Below are positions 1 through 9,711 of a stretch of DNA of 64,000 bases, piece by piece (position 1 is the stretch's first letter; every line of letters begins with the position of its first letter). The stretch is from contig CAZJKE010000005.1 in the NCBI GenBank assembly GCA_964546585.1, forward strand, positions 1-64,000. Reading direction: 5' to 3'. This stretch comes from CAZJKE01 sp964546585. GTDB lineage: Bacteria > Planctomycetota > Phycisphaerae > Phycisphaerales > SM1A02. Position numbers and translations under genes: made by a program. The notes under the pieces were generated by a model. It searched no databases and was not told where the DNA came from. It worked only from the letters and a program-made list of their open reading frames with translations.

Positions 1-997
1 CGCAGGTGCCACCGACTCCCTGGAAAAAGCCGCCCAGATTGGCACAACCATCCGCGTTGACACCGTCGACGCACCCGTCGACCGGATCCTGCGCGGCCGA
101 GACGCAGCAGGGCCCGACATCACCTACTCGGAAGTCGCCGCCGTCCACCGATTCCTTCTCAAGCACACTTCCTGCCTGGACGGGAATCCAGTCGTCTCGC
201 AGCGTCTGAGCGGCCGCGCAGATGGAATTTTCGCCCAGAAAGGTACCGCCGAGTTGTTCACAGTCGAGTTTCGACAGGGCGTCGCGGCAGTCGGAGGCTG
301 TCAATGCGCACGCACCTTGCGTGGAGTCCACGCGTGCTCTTGCCTTCCCCTCTTTCCGGTCAGCCAACAATTGAGGCGACGGAAGATCCGCCATGGAAGG
401 TGTACCTTTGCCCAGATGTCCGGGCGTAAAGATCGGTGCCCACATGACATATTCAACATCGTCAAGGTAGAAGAACGCATCGGCAGCGGCCTGCACAAGT
501 GCGCGGTCGCCGACGACCCAGTAGAGCCCACCCCAGTCTGGCTGCATGGAGCCGCTGTATCGCTCCGCACGCACGCGAATATCATCCAGCACATGCTGCG
601 GGGTTTCGACGGCTGGCCGGAGTTGCACGCCAAGTTGATCGACGATGGCGGCGATGGTTGCAACAGGGTTGCCGGTACTGGAATAGGGCTGCCCCTGATC
701 ATCCAATCGCACACGCAGATCGTCTGCAAACTTGACCTTGACCTGTGCGTCACTGCGGAACTCTGGATAGACCTTCGCTGCGATGGAGCGGGGCTTCAGT
801 GGGCGAGACTTGACTGTGACAATGGCGTCACCAAGTGGCGTTCCGATGTCGCCAAGGAGACGTTCGATCGCTGGGTCAAGCCCAGCATCAAGGCCGGTGG
901 GGCCTCGGCCTTCCTTGGCAACTACATCCGCCGTCAACCCGCCTGCAATGATCATTGCAAGCAGGGCGGCACACGCGGTCAGCGTCGTCCGATTCAT
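1..997 (-). CDS. Secreted protein with GACC-type cysteine-rich repeats (3' end outside window)
   Basis: The frame is open from an ATG at 997 to the window edge, giving 332 residues without a stop; the C-terminus lies outside. A GGAG sits about 9 bases before the ATG. The N-terminus MNRTTLTACAALLAMIIAGG is a typical Sec signal peptide. Residues of about 30-200 include VKFADDLRVR and YSGSMQPDWGGLYWVV, which resemble an N-terminal propeptide-like domain seen on secreted planctomycete proteases; this is only a resemblance. The last third has two Cys-rich units of the form GACAL..DC...LDCEQLGGTF and GPCCV...GC...GCANLGGFFQG, matching the GACC-x-C-x-C-LGGTFxG repeats common in secreted Phycisphaerae proteins. 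Codon spacing and the absence of any minus-strand stop over 1 kb support it. Function unknown; probably cell-surface or exported. Confidence 0.75.
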   Translation of the reverse strand, partial: MNRTTLTACAALLAMIIAGGLTADVVAKEGRGPTGLDAGLDPAIERLLGDIGTPLGDAIVTVKSRPLKPRSIAAKVYPEFRSDAQVKVKFADDLRVRLDDQGQPYSSTGNPVATIAAIVDQLGVQLRPAVETPQHVLDDIRVRAERYSGSMQPDWGGLYWVVGDRALVQAAADAFFYLDDVEYVMWAPIFTPGHLGKGTPSMADLPSPQLLADRKEGKARARVDSTQGACALTASDCRDALSKLDCEQLGGTFLGENSICAAAQTLRDDWIPVQAGSVLEKESVDGGDFRVGDVGPCCVSAAQDPVDGCVDGVNADGCANLGGFFQGVGGTC

Positions 998-1164
998 TGA
1001 ATGCATCTCCGTCTCCGAACCTGTCGGTCCGCCTCATGACATGCCGGACCCCAGAAAGGGGCACCGGGTTCCTATGGCCCGTCGCCCGGAGGCGAGCGGA
1101 CCTTGAACAGGTGGATGATAGCACCCCAGTGCCCCGGGAGCAGGCAAAAAAGCGTGTTGGATGT

Positions 1165-1217
1165 CCCCGAGGCATGGCAGGACAAGGGGGTTTGCCCCCT
1201 GTCCTGCCATGTCGGGG
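1165..1217 (-). terminator. Long hairpin immediately after rpoC
   Basis: Starting at the base next to the rpoC stop codon is an inverted repeat with arms of about 23 bases (1165-1190 and 1195-1217), a 4-base loop and two small bulges. On the transcript strand a run of six U (1146-1151) follows 13 bases beyond the stem. The position fits a terminator or 3'-end stabiliser for the rplKAJL-rpoBC transcript. The U run is further from the stem than in a textbook intrinsic terminator. Confidence 0.6.
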
Positions 1218-4200
1218 TCAGCCTTCGCCGATCTGTTCGACGAATTCCTCAGCCTGTGGGGTCTCGATCTGCACGGTGGGTCCATCCGGGGTGGCCCCAA
1301 GGGCCTCTGCCCGCTCGGCGGCATCGGCGAGCATGATCACTTCCTCATCTTCTTCGCTCGTCGGAGGTTCGACCAGATGGTCCACCTCGATCGTGTGGTA
1401 GGGGTCGAATCCGGTTCCGGCCGGGATGAGGTGGCCGAGAAGGACATTCTCCTTGAGACCCTTCAATTCGTCCACACCACCCTTGAGGGATGCTTCCGTG
1501 AGGACCTTGGTGGTTTCCTGGAAACTGGCACCGGACAGGAAGGACTCCGATTGCAGCGATGCCTTGGTGATGCCCAACAGGAGCGGTTTGCCCGTGGCCT
1601 TCTTGGGCCGGCCGGTCTTCGCCTTTTCCTTGCCCTCGGCCTCCGCGAGCGCGTTGGCTTCCTTGATGTCGTCTTTCAGGACAATCTCATCCACATCGTA
1701 GGAGGTATCTCCCGGATCTCGAATGATGACGCTGCGGTTCAGCGTGTTGTTGGCATCGCGGAATTGATATCGCTCCACGATGTCCATCGGCAACAACTGT
1801 GTATCGCCGGCCTTCTCGATCTGCACCTTGGAAAGCATGCGGGAAAGAATGACCTCAATGTGCTTGTCGGAGATCGGTACTCCCTGTGCGCGGTAGACAT
1901 TCTGCACTTCCGAAATCATGTAGCCGAAGAGTTCCTCTTCGCCTCGAATGTCGAGGATTTCCTTTGGATCGCGCGGCCCTTCCGTCAGCGGTTCGCCCGC
2001 AGCAACCATGTCGCCGGTGTGCACGAGCAGATGCTTGCCTTGTGGCACGGCATGCTCGACTCCGTCGCCGCCCTCGGGGACCACGCGGATGATCATCTTG
2101 CCGCGCTTGCGTTCGGGATCAAGTTCCACCCGACCGGTAATGCGGGCGAGGATGGCTGGCTCCTTTGGGGTGCGAGCTTCGAAGATCTCAGTCACGCGAG
2201 GCAGACCCCCGACGATGTCGGCAGATCCCTTCACTTCACTTGGTCGACCAGCGAGCATGTGTCCGGTCTTGACCATCTCGCCTTCCTTGACCTCGATGCG
2301 AGCCTTGGCCGGGAGATGGTGGAAATCGAGCGTCCGTCCCTCACCATCCTGCACCAGAATCTGGGGATGCTTTTCACCGGTGTGTTCAGTCACGATTCGC
2401 TCGGTCGTGCCGCCCGGAGCCTGCTCTTCGCGAATGGTCGAGCCGACTTCGATGTCCTTGAACACCACCACGCCCGATTTCTCAGCGAGGATGGGTGTCC
2501 GGTGGGGATCCCACTCAATGAGGATCTGACCCTTCTTGACCCTGGAGCCGGAGGGCATGCGAATGATGGAGCCGTAAGGAACGCGGAATGCCTTGTCCAG
2601 TTCGCGACCTTTGTCATCTTCAATGACCAGTTCACCCGTTCGCTTCAACGCGACCAGGTAATCGCTCTTCTCATCGGGAAGTAGTACTTCGTCGCAGTCC
2701 CGCAGGACCATTGTGCCGGAGTGCGAGGCCTTGAAATTCGTCTGCACGAATTCGCGGGACGCGACACCTCCGGTATGGAATGTCCGCATGGTCAACTGGG
2801 TCCCCGGCTCGCCGATCGACTGGGCCGCTACCGTACCGACAGCCATTCCCTCTTCGACGGCTGTGCCGGTCGAAAGGTCGTCGCCATAACAGAGAACACA
2901 ACAACCGCCCGCGGTTTCGCATGTCAACGGACTTCGCACCTGGACCGCGTCGATGTTCAATTTCTGCAACTCGACGGCGATAGTGTCGTCAATGATCTGT
3001 CCGGTGGCGACGATCGTCGTATCCGTAATCGGATTGATGATTGTTTGCATGCTCGTGCGGCCACGGATCAAGTCGGCCAGTCGAACATGAACCTCGTCGC
3101 CCTTGTAGACGGCACGCTTGGTGACACCGCGTTTCGTGCCACAGTCGAATTCCGTCACGACCACGGATTGCGCAACATCGTAGAGTTTTCGGGTGAGATA
3201 GCCGGAGTCCGCAGTCTTGAGCGCGGTGTCGGCGAGTCCCTTTCGTGCGCCGTGCGTTGAAGAGAAATACTCCAACACATTCAATCCCTCGCGGAAGTTC
3301 GCACGGATGGGTGTTTCGATGATCTCGCCGCTGGGCTTGGCCATGAGTCCACGCATGCCTGCCAACTGCTGCATCTGGCTGATGTTGCCTCGGGCACCGG
3401 AAGTCGACATGAGATACACCGGGTTGAGATATCGGTCGCCCTCTTTCGAGTCGATCGGTAGTTCATCACCGGTGATGGGATCGCGGCGGTCGAACTCCAG
3501 CGTCTTGACCAGTTCCTTTGTCAGACTCTCTCGGCAGTGCGCCCAAAGGTCCAGCAACTGATTGTGTCGCTCGCGTTCGGTGATCGCACCCGCGTTGTAC
3601 GCAGCCTCCACGCGATCGACCTTGACCTGCGTTTGGTCGAGGAGCTCCTGCTTTCCAGAGGGAATGCGAAGATCGGTGATGCCGATCGAGAGACCGGACC
3701 ATGTCGCGGTCTGGAATCCGACCTCCTTCATGTTGTCGAGCAGCGAGAGGGTCCCGGCTCGGCCCACCAGATCATAGGTGTCGTCGATGACACGGCTGCA
3801 GCCCTTCTTGCCGAGCGTGCAGTTGTAGAACGGCATGCCCTCGGAGAGAACTTCGCAAAAGCGAATTCTGCCGACAGTCGTGACTACGCGTTGGTTGGCT
3901 GGCATCGGACCGATGTCACCGGTCTCGGCCGTGACGAGGCTCGGATACGCCGGCAGCCGGACGAGGATATTCTCGTGCAGGCCGATCTGTTTGAAGTCAT
4001 AGGCAAGCAACGCTTCTCGCGCATTGCGGAATTTCTTGAGGTCCTTTTCCTCGCGATTGTCTTCCGGGTCCATGAAGGTCAGGAAGTAGACGCCCATGAC
4101 GATGTCCTGACTCGGAGAGACGAGCGGACTGCCGTTAGCAGGCGAGAAAATGTTGTGCGTGGAGAGCATGAGCACATGCGTTTCCGCCTGCGCTTCCACA

Positions 4201-5606
4201 GAAAGGGGCAGATGCACCGCCATCTGGTCACCGTCGAAGTCGGCGTTGAAGCCGGTGCAAACCAGCGGGTGCAGGGTGATCGCGTTGCCTTCAATGAGCG
4301 TCGGCTCGAAGGCCTGAATACCCATTCTGTGTAGCGTGGGTGCCCGGTTGAGCAGAACCGGATGCTGATCGATGACCTGTTCGAGGATGTCCCACACTTC
4401 GGGATCTCTTCGTTCCAGCATGCGTTTGGCAGACTTGATCGTGTCCGCGAGCCCACGGTCTTTGAGCCGGCGGATGATGAACGGTTGATACAGTTCAAGC
4501 GCGATCTTCTTCGGCAGCCCACACTGATGGAGTTTCAACTCCGGGCCGACCACGATGACTGATCGTGCCGAGTAGTCAACGCGTTTGCCGAGCAGGTTCT
4601 CGCGGAAGCGGCCTTGCTTCCCCTTGATCATGTCCGTGATGGACTTCAGCGGCCGATTGGAACTTCCAAGCACCGGGCGGCGGCACCGACCATTGTCGAA
4701 GAGCGCATCGACAGCCTGCTGCAACATCCGCTTTTCGTTGCGGATGATGACCTCCGGGGCGTTGAGATCCATCAACTTCTTGAGCCGGTTGTTTCGGTTG
4801 ATGATCCGCCTGTAGAGGTCGTTGAGATCGCTTGTGGCGAAGTTGCCGGATTCCAGCAGTACGAGGGGGCGCAGTTCCGGAGGAATGACGGGCACGACAT
4901 CCAGCACCATCCAGACCGGTTCGTTTGGACTGTTGCGGACTTGCTCGACGAGTTTCAACCGTTTGGCGAGATCCTTCGTCTTCTGCTTCGAGCGGGTTGC
5001 GGCGAGGTCTTCGCGGATTTGAACAGAGAGGGCGTGAAGGTCCAGAGATTCGAGAAGTTCGCGTACGGCATCGGCTCCCATGCCTGCGCGGAACGGGCCG
5101 TAGCCGCCCTTCGCCATGATCTCCCGGTACTCATCCTCGGTGATGACCTGTCGGTACTCCAGTTCCGTGTCGCCTGGATCGAGTACGACATAGTCCTGAA
5201 AATAGATGATCTTCTCCATGTCCGCAGTCTTCATGGCGAGGAGCGTGCCGAGCCGGCTCGGGAGCGCCTTGAAGAACCAGATGTGGACGACCGGCGCAGC
5301 GAGATTGATGTGGCCCATCCGCTTTCGCCGCACGCGGGAGTGGGTCACCTTGACGCCGCAGCGATCGCAGATAATGCCCTTGAACTTCGTGCCCTTGTAC
5401 TTGCCGCACCCGCACTCATAGTCCCGTTCCGGCCCGAAGATACGCTCGCAGAACAGACCGTCCTTCTCGGGGCGGTAGGTGCGGTAGTTGATGGTCTCCG
5501 GCTTGCGAACTTCGCCGAAACTCCAACTGCGGATGTCGCTCGGACTGGCGAGTCCGATCTTTACGGATCCGAAGTCATTTACTCGATCAAAGACATTCTC
5601 GGTCAT
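1218..5606 (-). CDS. rpoC: DNA-directed RNA polymerase subunit beta'
   Basis: This is the catalytic beta' subunit of RNA polymerase, 1462 residues from the ATG at 5606. A TTG 15 bases upstream is in frame but has no ribosome site; the ATG start gives the usual short N-terminus. The first zinc site is C65, C67, C80 and C83 (CGCGKYKG and CDRCG). The active-site loop NADFDGD at residues 454-460 carries the three Mg-binding aspartates. A second zinc site appears as CETAGGCCVLC in the C-terminal half, and the trigger-loop/bridge region contains SIGEPGTQLTMRTFHTGG. The C-terminal tail EEDEEV is acidic. It lies 45 bases after rpoB in the ribosomal protein-polymerase operon and ends at a long hairpin. 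Confidence 0.98.
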   Translation of the reverse strand: MTENVFDRVNDFGSVKIGLASPSDIRSWSFGEVRKPETINYRTYRPEKDGLFCERIFGPERDYECGCGKYKGTKFKGIICDRCGVKVTHSRVRRKRMGHINLAAPVVHIWFFKALPSRLGTLLAMKTADMEKIIYFQDYVVLDPGDTELEYRQVITEDEYREIMAKGGYGPFRAGMGADAVRELLESLDLHALSVQIREDLAATRSKQKTKDLAKRLKLVEQVRNSPNEPVWMVLDVVPVIPPELRPLVLLESGNFATSDLNDLYRRIINRNNRLKKLMDLNAPEVIIRNEKRMLQQAVDALFDNGRCRRPVLGSSNRPLKSITDMIKGKQGRFRENLLGKRVDYSARSVIVVGPELKLHQCGLPKKIALELYQPFIIRRLKDRGLADTIKSAKRMLERRDPEVWDILEQVIDQHPVLLNRAPTLHRMGIQAFEPTLIEGNAITLHPLVCTGFNADFDGDQMAVHLPLSVEAQAETHVLMLSTHNIFSPANGSPLVSPSQDIVMGVYFLTFMDPEDNREEKDLKKFRNAREALLAYDFKQIGLHENILVRLPAYPSLVTAETGDIGPMPANQRVVTTVGRIRFCEVLSEGMPFYNCTLGKKGCSRVIDDTYDLVGRAGTLSLLDNMKEVGFQTATWSGLSIGITDLRIPSGKQELLDQTQVKVDRVEAAYNAGAITERERHNQLLDLWAHCRESLTKELVKTLEFDRRDPITGDELPIDSKEGDRYLNPVYLMSTSGARGNISQMQQLAGMRGLMAKPSGEIIETPIRANFREGLNVLEYFSSTHGARKGLADTALKTADSGYLTRKLYDVAQSVVVTEFDCGTKRGVTKRAVYKGDEVHVRLADLIRGRTSMQTIINPITDTTIVATGQIIDDTIAVELQKLNIDAVQVRSPLTCETAGGCCVLCYGDDLSTGTAVEEGMAVGTVAAQSIGEPGTQLTMRTFHTGGVASREFVQTNFKASHSGTMVLRDCDEVLLPDEKSDYLVALKRTGELVIEDDKGRELDKAFRVPYGSIIRMPSGSRVKKGQILIEWDPHRTPILAEKSGVVVFKDIEVGSTIREEQAPGGTTERIVTEHTGEKHPQILVQDGEGRTLDFHHLPAKARIEVKEGEMVKTGHMLAGRPSEVKGSADIVGGLPRVTEIFEARTPKEPAILARITGRVELDPERKRGKMIIRVVPEGGDGVEHAVPQGKHLLVHTGDMVAAGEPLTEGPRDPKEILDIRGEEELFGYMISEVQNVYRAQGVPISDKHIEVILSRMLSKVQIEKAGDTQLLPMDIVERYQFRDANNTLNRSVIIRDPGDTSYDVDEIVLKDDIKEANALAEAEGKEKAKTGRPKKATGKPLLLGITKASLQSESFLSGASFQETTKVLTEASLKGGVDELKGLKENVLLGHLIPAGTGFDPYHTIEVDHLVEPPTSEEDEEVIMLADAAERAEALGATPDGPTVQIETPQAEEFVEQIGEG

Positions 5607-5651
5607 GGATGCTGTTCCCAACTGGGGGGGTAACCGGCCCGTTTACGAGGT

Positions 5652-8600
5652 TCAGAGGAGGCTGCCGACGTCGGCCTGCTCCTTCTCCAATTCGATGTTC
5701 ATGCACAACCCGCGGACTTCGTGGCAGAGCACGTCGAAGACGACGGGCATGCCAGCCTCCAACACATTTGTGCCCTTGACCATCGAGTCGTAGATCTTTG
5801 TGCGCCCTTCAACATCATCGCTCTTGACTGTCAAGAGTTCCTGCAGCACATAGGCGGCTCCGTAGCCTTCGAGAGCCCAGACTTCCATCTCGCCGAATCG
5901 CTGCCCACCGGTTCGAGCCTTGCCACCGAGAGGTTGCTGGGTGATGAGGCTGTAGGGACCTGTGGATCGAGCGTGAATCTTGTCATCGACAAGGTGATGC
6001 AGTTTGAGCAGGTACATGCAACCAACCGAGGTCGGCTGATGGAACGGCTCGCCCGTTCGACCGTCATACAACTGCACTTTCCCGCCATAAGGGATCTCGG
6101 CGAGGATTTCGTCAGGTGACCCGGGGTTCTCACCATTTGTTTCGAAGGCGGTTGTGAGTTCCCGCACTCGAATATTGGCCTCATCGATGGCGGTGAGGAC
6201 ATCCTTCTCGGTTGCACCGTCGAATACGGGCGTGATCGCCTGGAAGCCCAGGACTTTCGCGGCCCAGCCGAGGTGCAGTTCAAGCAACTGCCCGACATTC
6301 ATGCGGGACGGCACGCCCAGGGGATTGAGGAGGATGTCAACAGGTGTCCCATCGGCGAGGAACGGCATGTCTTCCTCGGGCACGATTCGTGCAATGACTC
6401 CCTTGTTTCCGTGACGGCCGGCCATCTTGTCGCCAACCGAAATGGATCGCTTGTTCGCCAGATAGACAACGGTCTTTTCCAGTACGCCCTGTGGCAGTTC
6501 ATCACCGCGCTTCATATGGGCAAGCCGCCGGTCGCGTTCCTTGTAGATCGCATCAATGCGGGGCCAGAACTGGGCGTGCACCTGCATTGCTGCAGCCTTG
6601 GCTTCCTTCGAGCCCTTGATCCACTTCTCCGTAAAGTTGTCGATCTGCTCGATGATGACCTCGGGGATGTCTGAGGCACCGACCTTCTGCCGTGTTGCCG
6701 AGTCGACCATCTCAGATCCGGTGGCTTCGTTGATGCCCGCAATCATCTCGCGGAACAACTCGATCGCTCGGCCGTTCATGGAGTTTTCGTACTCTTCCAT
6801 GTCCCGTTTGAGTTGCTTTTTCTGCTCGTCGTTGAGGTGCATCCTGCGGCTGAAGTGCCGCGTGCCGATGACGATGCCGCTGCTTCCGGCCGGAACAGTG
6901 AGCGACTCGTTCTTTACATCCTCACCAGCGCGTCCAAAGATTGCATGGAGCAATTTCTCTTCCGGCGTCAATTCGTTCTTTCGCTTGGGAACGACTTTGC
7001 CGACAAGAATGTCGCCAGGGCCGACGCGAGCACCGATGCGGATGATGCCGTTCTCATCTAGATTCCGAAGTTGCTTTTCCGAAACATTGGGAATATCCCG
7101 AGTGAACTCCTCGCGATCCAGTTTCGTGTCGCGAACTTCTACCTCGAATGAATCGATGTGGATGGATGTGAACTCATGGTCCTTGACCAGTCGTTCAGAG
7201 ACGACAATGGCGTCTTCAAAGTTATAGCCATCGAAGGTGTTGAACGCGACCAACGCGTTCTTGCCGATTGCCAACTGGCCATCTACGGTGGAAGCGCCGT
7301 CGGCGATGATCTGCCCTTCGGTTACTTGGTCATTGAGTTTGACGATGGGCTTCTGGCTTTGGCAGGTCCGCTCATTCAATCCGCGGAATGTCTTGAGGAT
7401 GTACTCATCCGCGTTGTCGATGATGATGTGCCGGGCATCCACATAGGTGACCGTGCCACTTCGCCTCGCCTTGACAAGCATGCCTGAATGGTGCCCGGCG
7501 ACCCGCTCCATGCCGGTGCCGACCAACGGCGGCTCCGGTGTGATGAGGGGGACGGCTTGCCGCTGCATGTTCGAACCCATGAGAGCGCGGTTGGCATCGT
7601 CATGTTCGAGGAACGGAATAAGGGCAGCAGAGATGCCGACAAGTTGCTTGGGTGAAATATCAACGAAGTCGACATCCTTTGGGGCAACCTGTGTCAACTC
7701 ACCACCCTCGCGTGCGAGTACATGTTCGCCGGTGATGCGTCCCTTATCGTCCAGCACCTCTGTCGGTGCAAGAACGGCGTTGAGTTCTTCATCGGCCCGA
7801 AGGTAGGACACTTCATCTGTCGCCTTGTTTCGTGCAACGGCGCGATAGGGGGTTTGAATGAACCCGTAGTCATCGATCCGTGCATAAATGCCAAGCGATG
7901 CGATCAAGCCGATGTTCGTGCCTTCAGGCGTCTCGATGGGGCAGATGCGGCCGTAGTGGGAGATGTGAACATCCCGGACTTCGAAGCCCGCTCGCTTTCG
8001 GTTGAGGCCACCGGGGCCGAGCGCGGAAAGACGCCGCTCGTGAACGAGCATCGAAAGTGGATTCGTCTGGTCGACGACCTGCGACAGTTCGCTTCGGCCA
8101 AAGAAGAAATCGATGGCCGAACTGACTGCCTTGGAGTTGACAAGATCGGCAACCTTCGCCAGTTCCTCAGGGTCCTTGACGCTCATTCGTTCCTGAACAG
8201 TTCGCCTCAGTTTCAGGAAGCCCTTTCGGATTTCCTCCACGGCGAGTTCATCGAGCGTCCGCAGCCGACGATTGCCCAAATGGTCGATGTCATCGACATG
8301 TGCCCTCTTGTCCCTGTTTCGGAGTTCGAGGATGTACCGCACGACAGCCAGGAAATCTTCGGCCCGCAGATGCATCACATCTTCGCCGACATCCATGTCA
8401 AACTTGCGGTTGATTCGGAATCGTCCAACCCTACCGAGTCGATATCTGTTGTCGTCGAAGAATTTCTCAGCAAAGAGTTGCCTTGCCTTGTCGACCTGCG
8501 GCGGGTTGCCCGGTCGCAGCCGGCCGTAAATCTTGAGGAGTGCGGCCTCATGCTCCGTCACATCCGCGAGGAAGTCGAGTTTCTCGACGGCGAGCGCGTT

Positions 8601-9437
8601 GAGGATGAGCGGATCGGGGGGACTGGAGATGACATTGAGTTTCTTGAGTGGCGATGCCTGAATTGCTTCGAGAGCATCACCGATCGGAGAACCGACGCGG
8701 CAGAGTTCTTCGCCGGTTTCACTGTCGATGACCAGTTCGGCCGAGTAATCCTCCGGCTTCAGCCGTCCGACCGTCTTCTCCTTGACATCGTAGAAGAGTT
8801 CGAGAATCTTCTCTGTGGAACTGTACTTCTCATCCAGAGCGCGGAGGAATGTCGTTGCGGAGATCTTGGACGATTGGTCGATCTTCATCGCCAGAACATC
8901 CTTCTTGGTCACCTCGATTTCAATCCACGAGCCGCGTTCCGGAATGATCCGTGCCTTATGGAGTTGCCGGTCGCCCGTGTCTTCCTCGATGGCAAAGTCC
9001 ACACCTGGAGATCGGTGCAACTGGTTGACGATGACGCGCTCTGCGCCGTTGACGATGAACTCACCGCCACCGAGCATGAGCGGAATCTCGCCGAGGTAGA
9101 TTTCTTCTTCGATGACCTCAGCGACGCCGTCGCGGACGAAGCGAACACCGATGCGGAACGGGCTGCCGTAGGTCAGTTTCAGTTCTTTGCACTCATCGAC
9201 CGTGTATCGGGGTTCATCGAGTTTGTAATAGAGGTACTCGACCCGCATCGATCCGTCGTAGGACTCGATGGGAAAGACTTCGCGTAGAAGACCTTCGAGG
9301 CCGGAGTCATCCCGCTTGTCGAACTCAGCTGCGGATTGAACGAGACGCTCGTAGGCCTCTCGTTGTACCTGTGTGAGTGGAGGGACTGGAATCGCGTCAC
9401 CGCGTTTCGAGAAATCGCGCACAGGGAGAGTTGCCAT
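5652..9437 (-). CDS. rpoB: DNA-directed RNA polymerase subunit beta
   Basis: This is the beta subunit of RNA polymerase, 1261 residues, with beta' forming the active-site cleft. The start MATLPVRDFSKRGD at 9437 is chosen because GAGGTG lies upstream; the frame stays open upstream but that part is not conserved. The rifampicin region is visible (SQVVDQTNPLSMLVHERRLS followed by SALGPGGLNRKRAGFEVRDV), as are ETPEGTNIGL, NAxVAFNTFDGYNFEDAI and the C-terminal GGQRFGEMEVWALEGYGAA that contacts beta'. The residues corresponding to the resistance cluster look wild type (Q..D..H..R..S). A 274-base spacer separates it from rplL. Confidence 0.98.
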   Translation of the reverse strand: MATLPVRDFSKRGDAIPVPPLTQVQREAYERLVQSAAEFDKRDDSGLEGLLREVFPIESYDGSMRVEYLYYKLDEPRYTVDECKELKLTYGSPFRIGVRFVRDGVAEVIEEEIYLGEIPLMLGGGEFIVNGAERVIVNQLHRSPGVDFAIEEDTGDRQLHKARIIPERGSWIEIEVTKKDVLAMKIDQSSKISATTFLRALDEKYSSTEKILELFYDVKEKTVGRLKPEDYSAELVIDSETGEELCRVGSPIGDALEAIQASPLKKLNVISSPPDPLILNALAVEKLDFLADVTEHEAALLKIYGRLRPGNPPQVDKARQLFAEKFFDDNRYRLGRVGRFRINRKFDMDVGEDVMHLRAEDFLAVVRYILELRNRDKRAHVDDIDHLGNRRLRTLDELAVEEIRKGFLKLRRTVQERMSVKDPEELAKVADLVNSKAVSSAIDFFFGRSELSQVVDQTNPLSMLVHERRLSALGPGGLNRKRAGFEVRDVHISHYGRICPIETPEGTNIGLIASLGIYARIDDYGFIQTPYRAVARNKATDEVSYLRADEELNAVLAPTEVLDDKGRITGEHVLAREGGELTQVAPKDVDFVDISPKQLVGISAALIPFLEHDDANRALMGSNMQRQAVPLITPEPPLVGTGMERVAGHHSGMLVKARRSGTVTYVDARHIIIDNADEYILKTFRGLNERTCQSQKPIVKLNDQVTEGQIIADGASTVDGQLAIGKNALVAFNTFDGYNFEDAIVVSERLVKDHEFTSIHIDSFEVEVRDTKLDREEFTRDIPNVSEKQLRNLDENGIIRIGARVGPGDILVGKVVPKRKNELTPEEKLLHAIFGRAGEDVKNESLTVPAGSSGIVIGTRHFSRRMHLNDEQKKQLKRDMEEYENSMNGRAIELFREMIAGINEATGSEMVDSATRQKVGASDIPEVIIEQIDNFTEKWIKGSKEAKAAAMQVHAQFWPRIDAIYKERDRRLAHMKRGDELPQGVLEKTVVYLANKRSISVGDKMAGRHGNKGVIARIVPEEDMPFLADGTPVDILLNPLGVPSRMNVGQLLELHLGWAAKVLGFQAITPVFDGATEKDVLTAIDEANIRVRELTTAFETNGENPGSPDEILAEIPYGGKVQLYDGRTGEPFHQPTSVGCMYLLKLHHLVDDKIHARSTGPYSLITQQPLGGKARTGGQRFGEMEVWALEGYGAAYVLQELLTVKSDDVEGRTKIYDSMVKGTNVLEAGMPVVFDVLCHEVRGLCMNIELEKEQADVGSLL

Positions 9438-9650
9438 CAGATCACACCTCGCAAGGGGGCCGGAGCCGCATGAACTGGTCATGAAGCCTGATCAGGTTTG
9501 TCGAAAAGATGAAAAACGGGACCGCACTGCCGAGCCACGCAGGATACAGGTGCAGGGCGGTGCAAACAACGGTCCAAGGGGGGTTGACTTGAAAAAAATA
9601 CGAAAAAAAGTGATATCCCGGGATTCGGAGGTTCTCTCGGGGGATGGAGA

Positions 9651-9683
9651 CAGGCCCTGACGACATGTGGTCGCCAAGGCCTG
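9651..9683 (-). promoter_or_regulatory. Hairpin in the rplL-rpoB spacer
   Basis: The 274-base spacer 9438-9711 has no gene. It contains an inverted repeat with 14-base arms (CAGGCC... and ...GGCCTG, two G-U pairs) and a 5-base loop, 28 bases after the rplL stop. Two T runs of seven (plus-strand A runs near 9594-9609) follow further downstream on the transcript. In E. coli the equivalent spacer holds an attenuator and an RNase III site that set polymerase output relative to ribosomal proteins; a similar role here is inference. Confidence 0.45.
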
Positions 9684-9711
9684 TGATATCGCGCAACTTG
9701 TGATGTAGCCG

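Noticed and set aside
1161..2684. 507-residue plus-strand open frame opposite rpoC
   Set aside because: It is the mirror of the rpoC frame in GC-rich DNA, has no ribosome site and no recognisable domain, and rpoC is certain.
7722..9287. 521-residue plus-strand open frame opposite rpoB
   Set aside because: Same reason: antisense shadow of rpoB.
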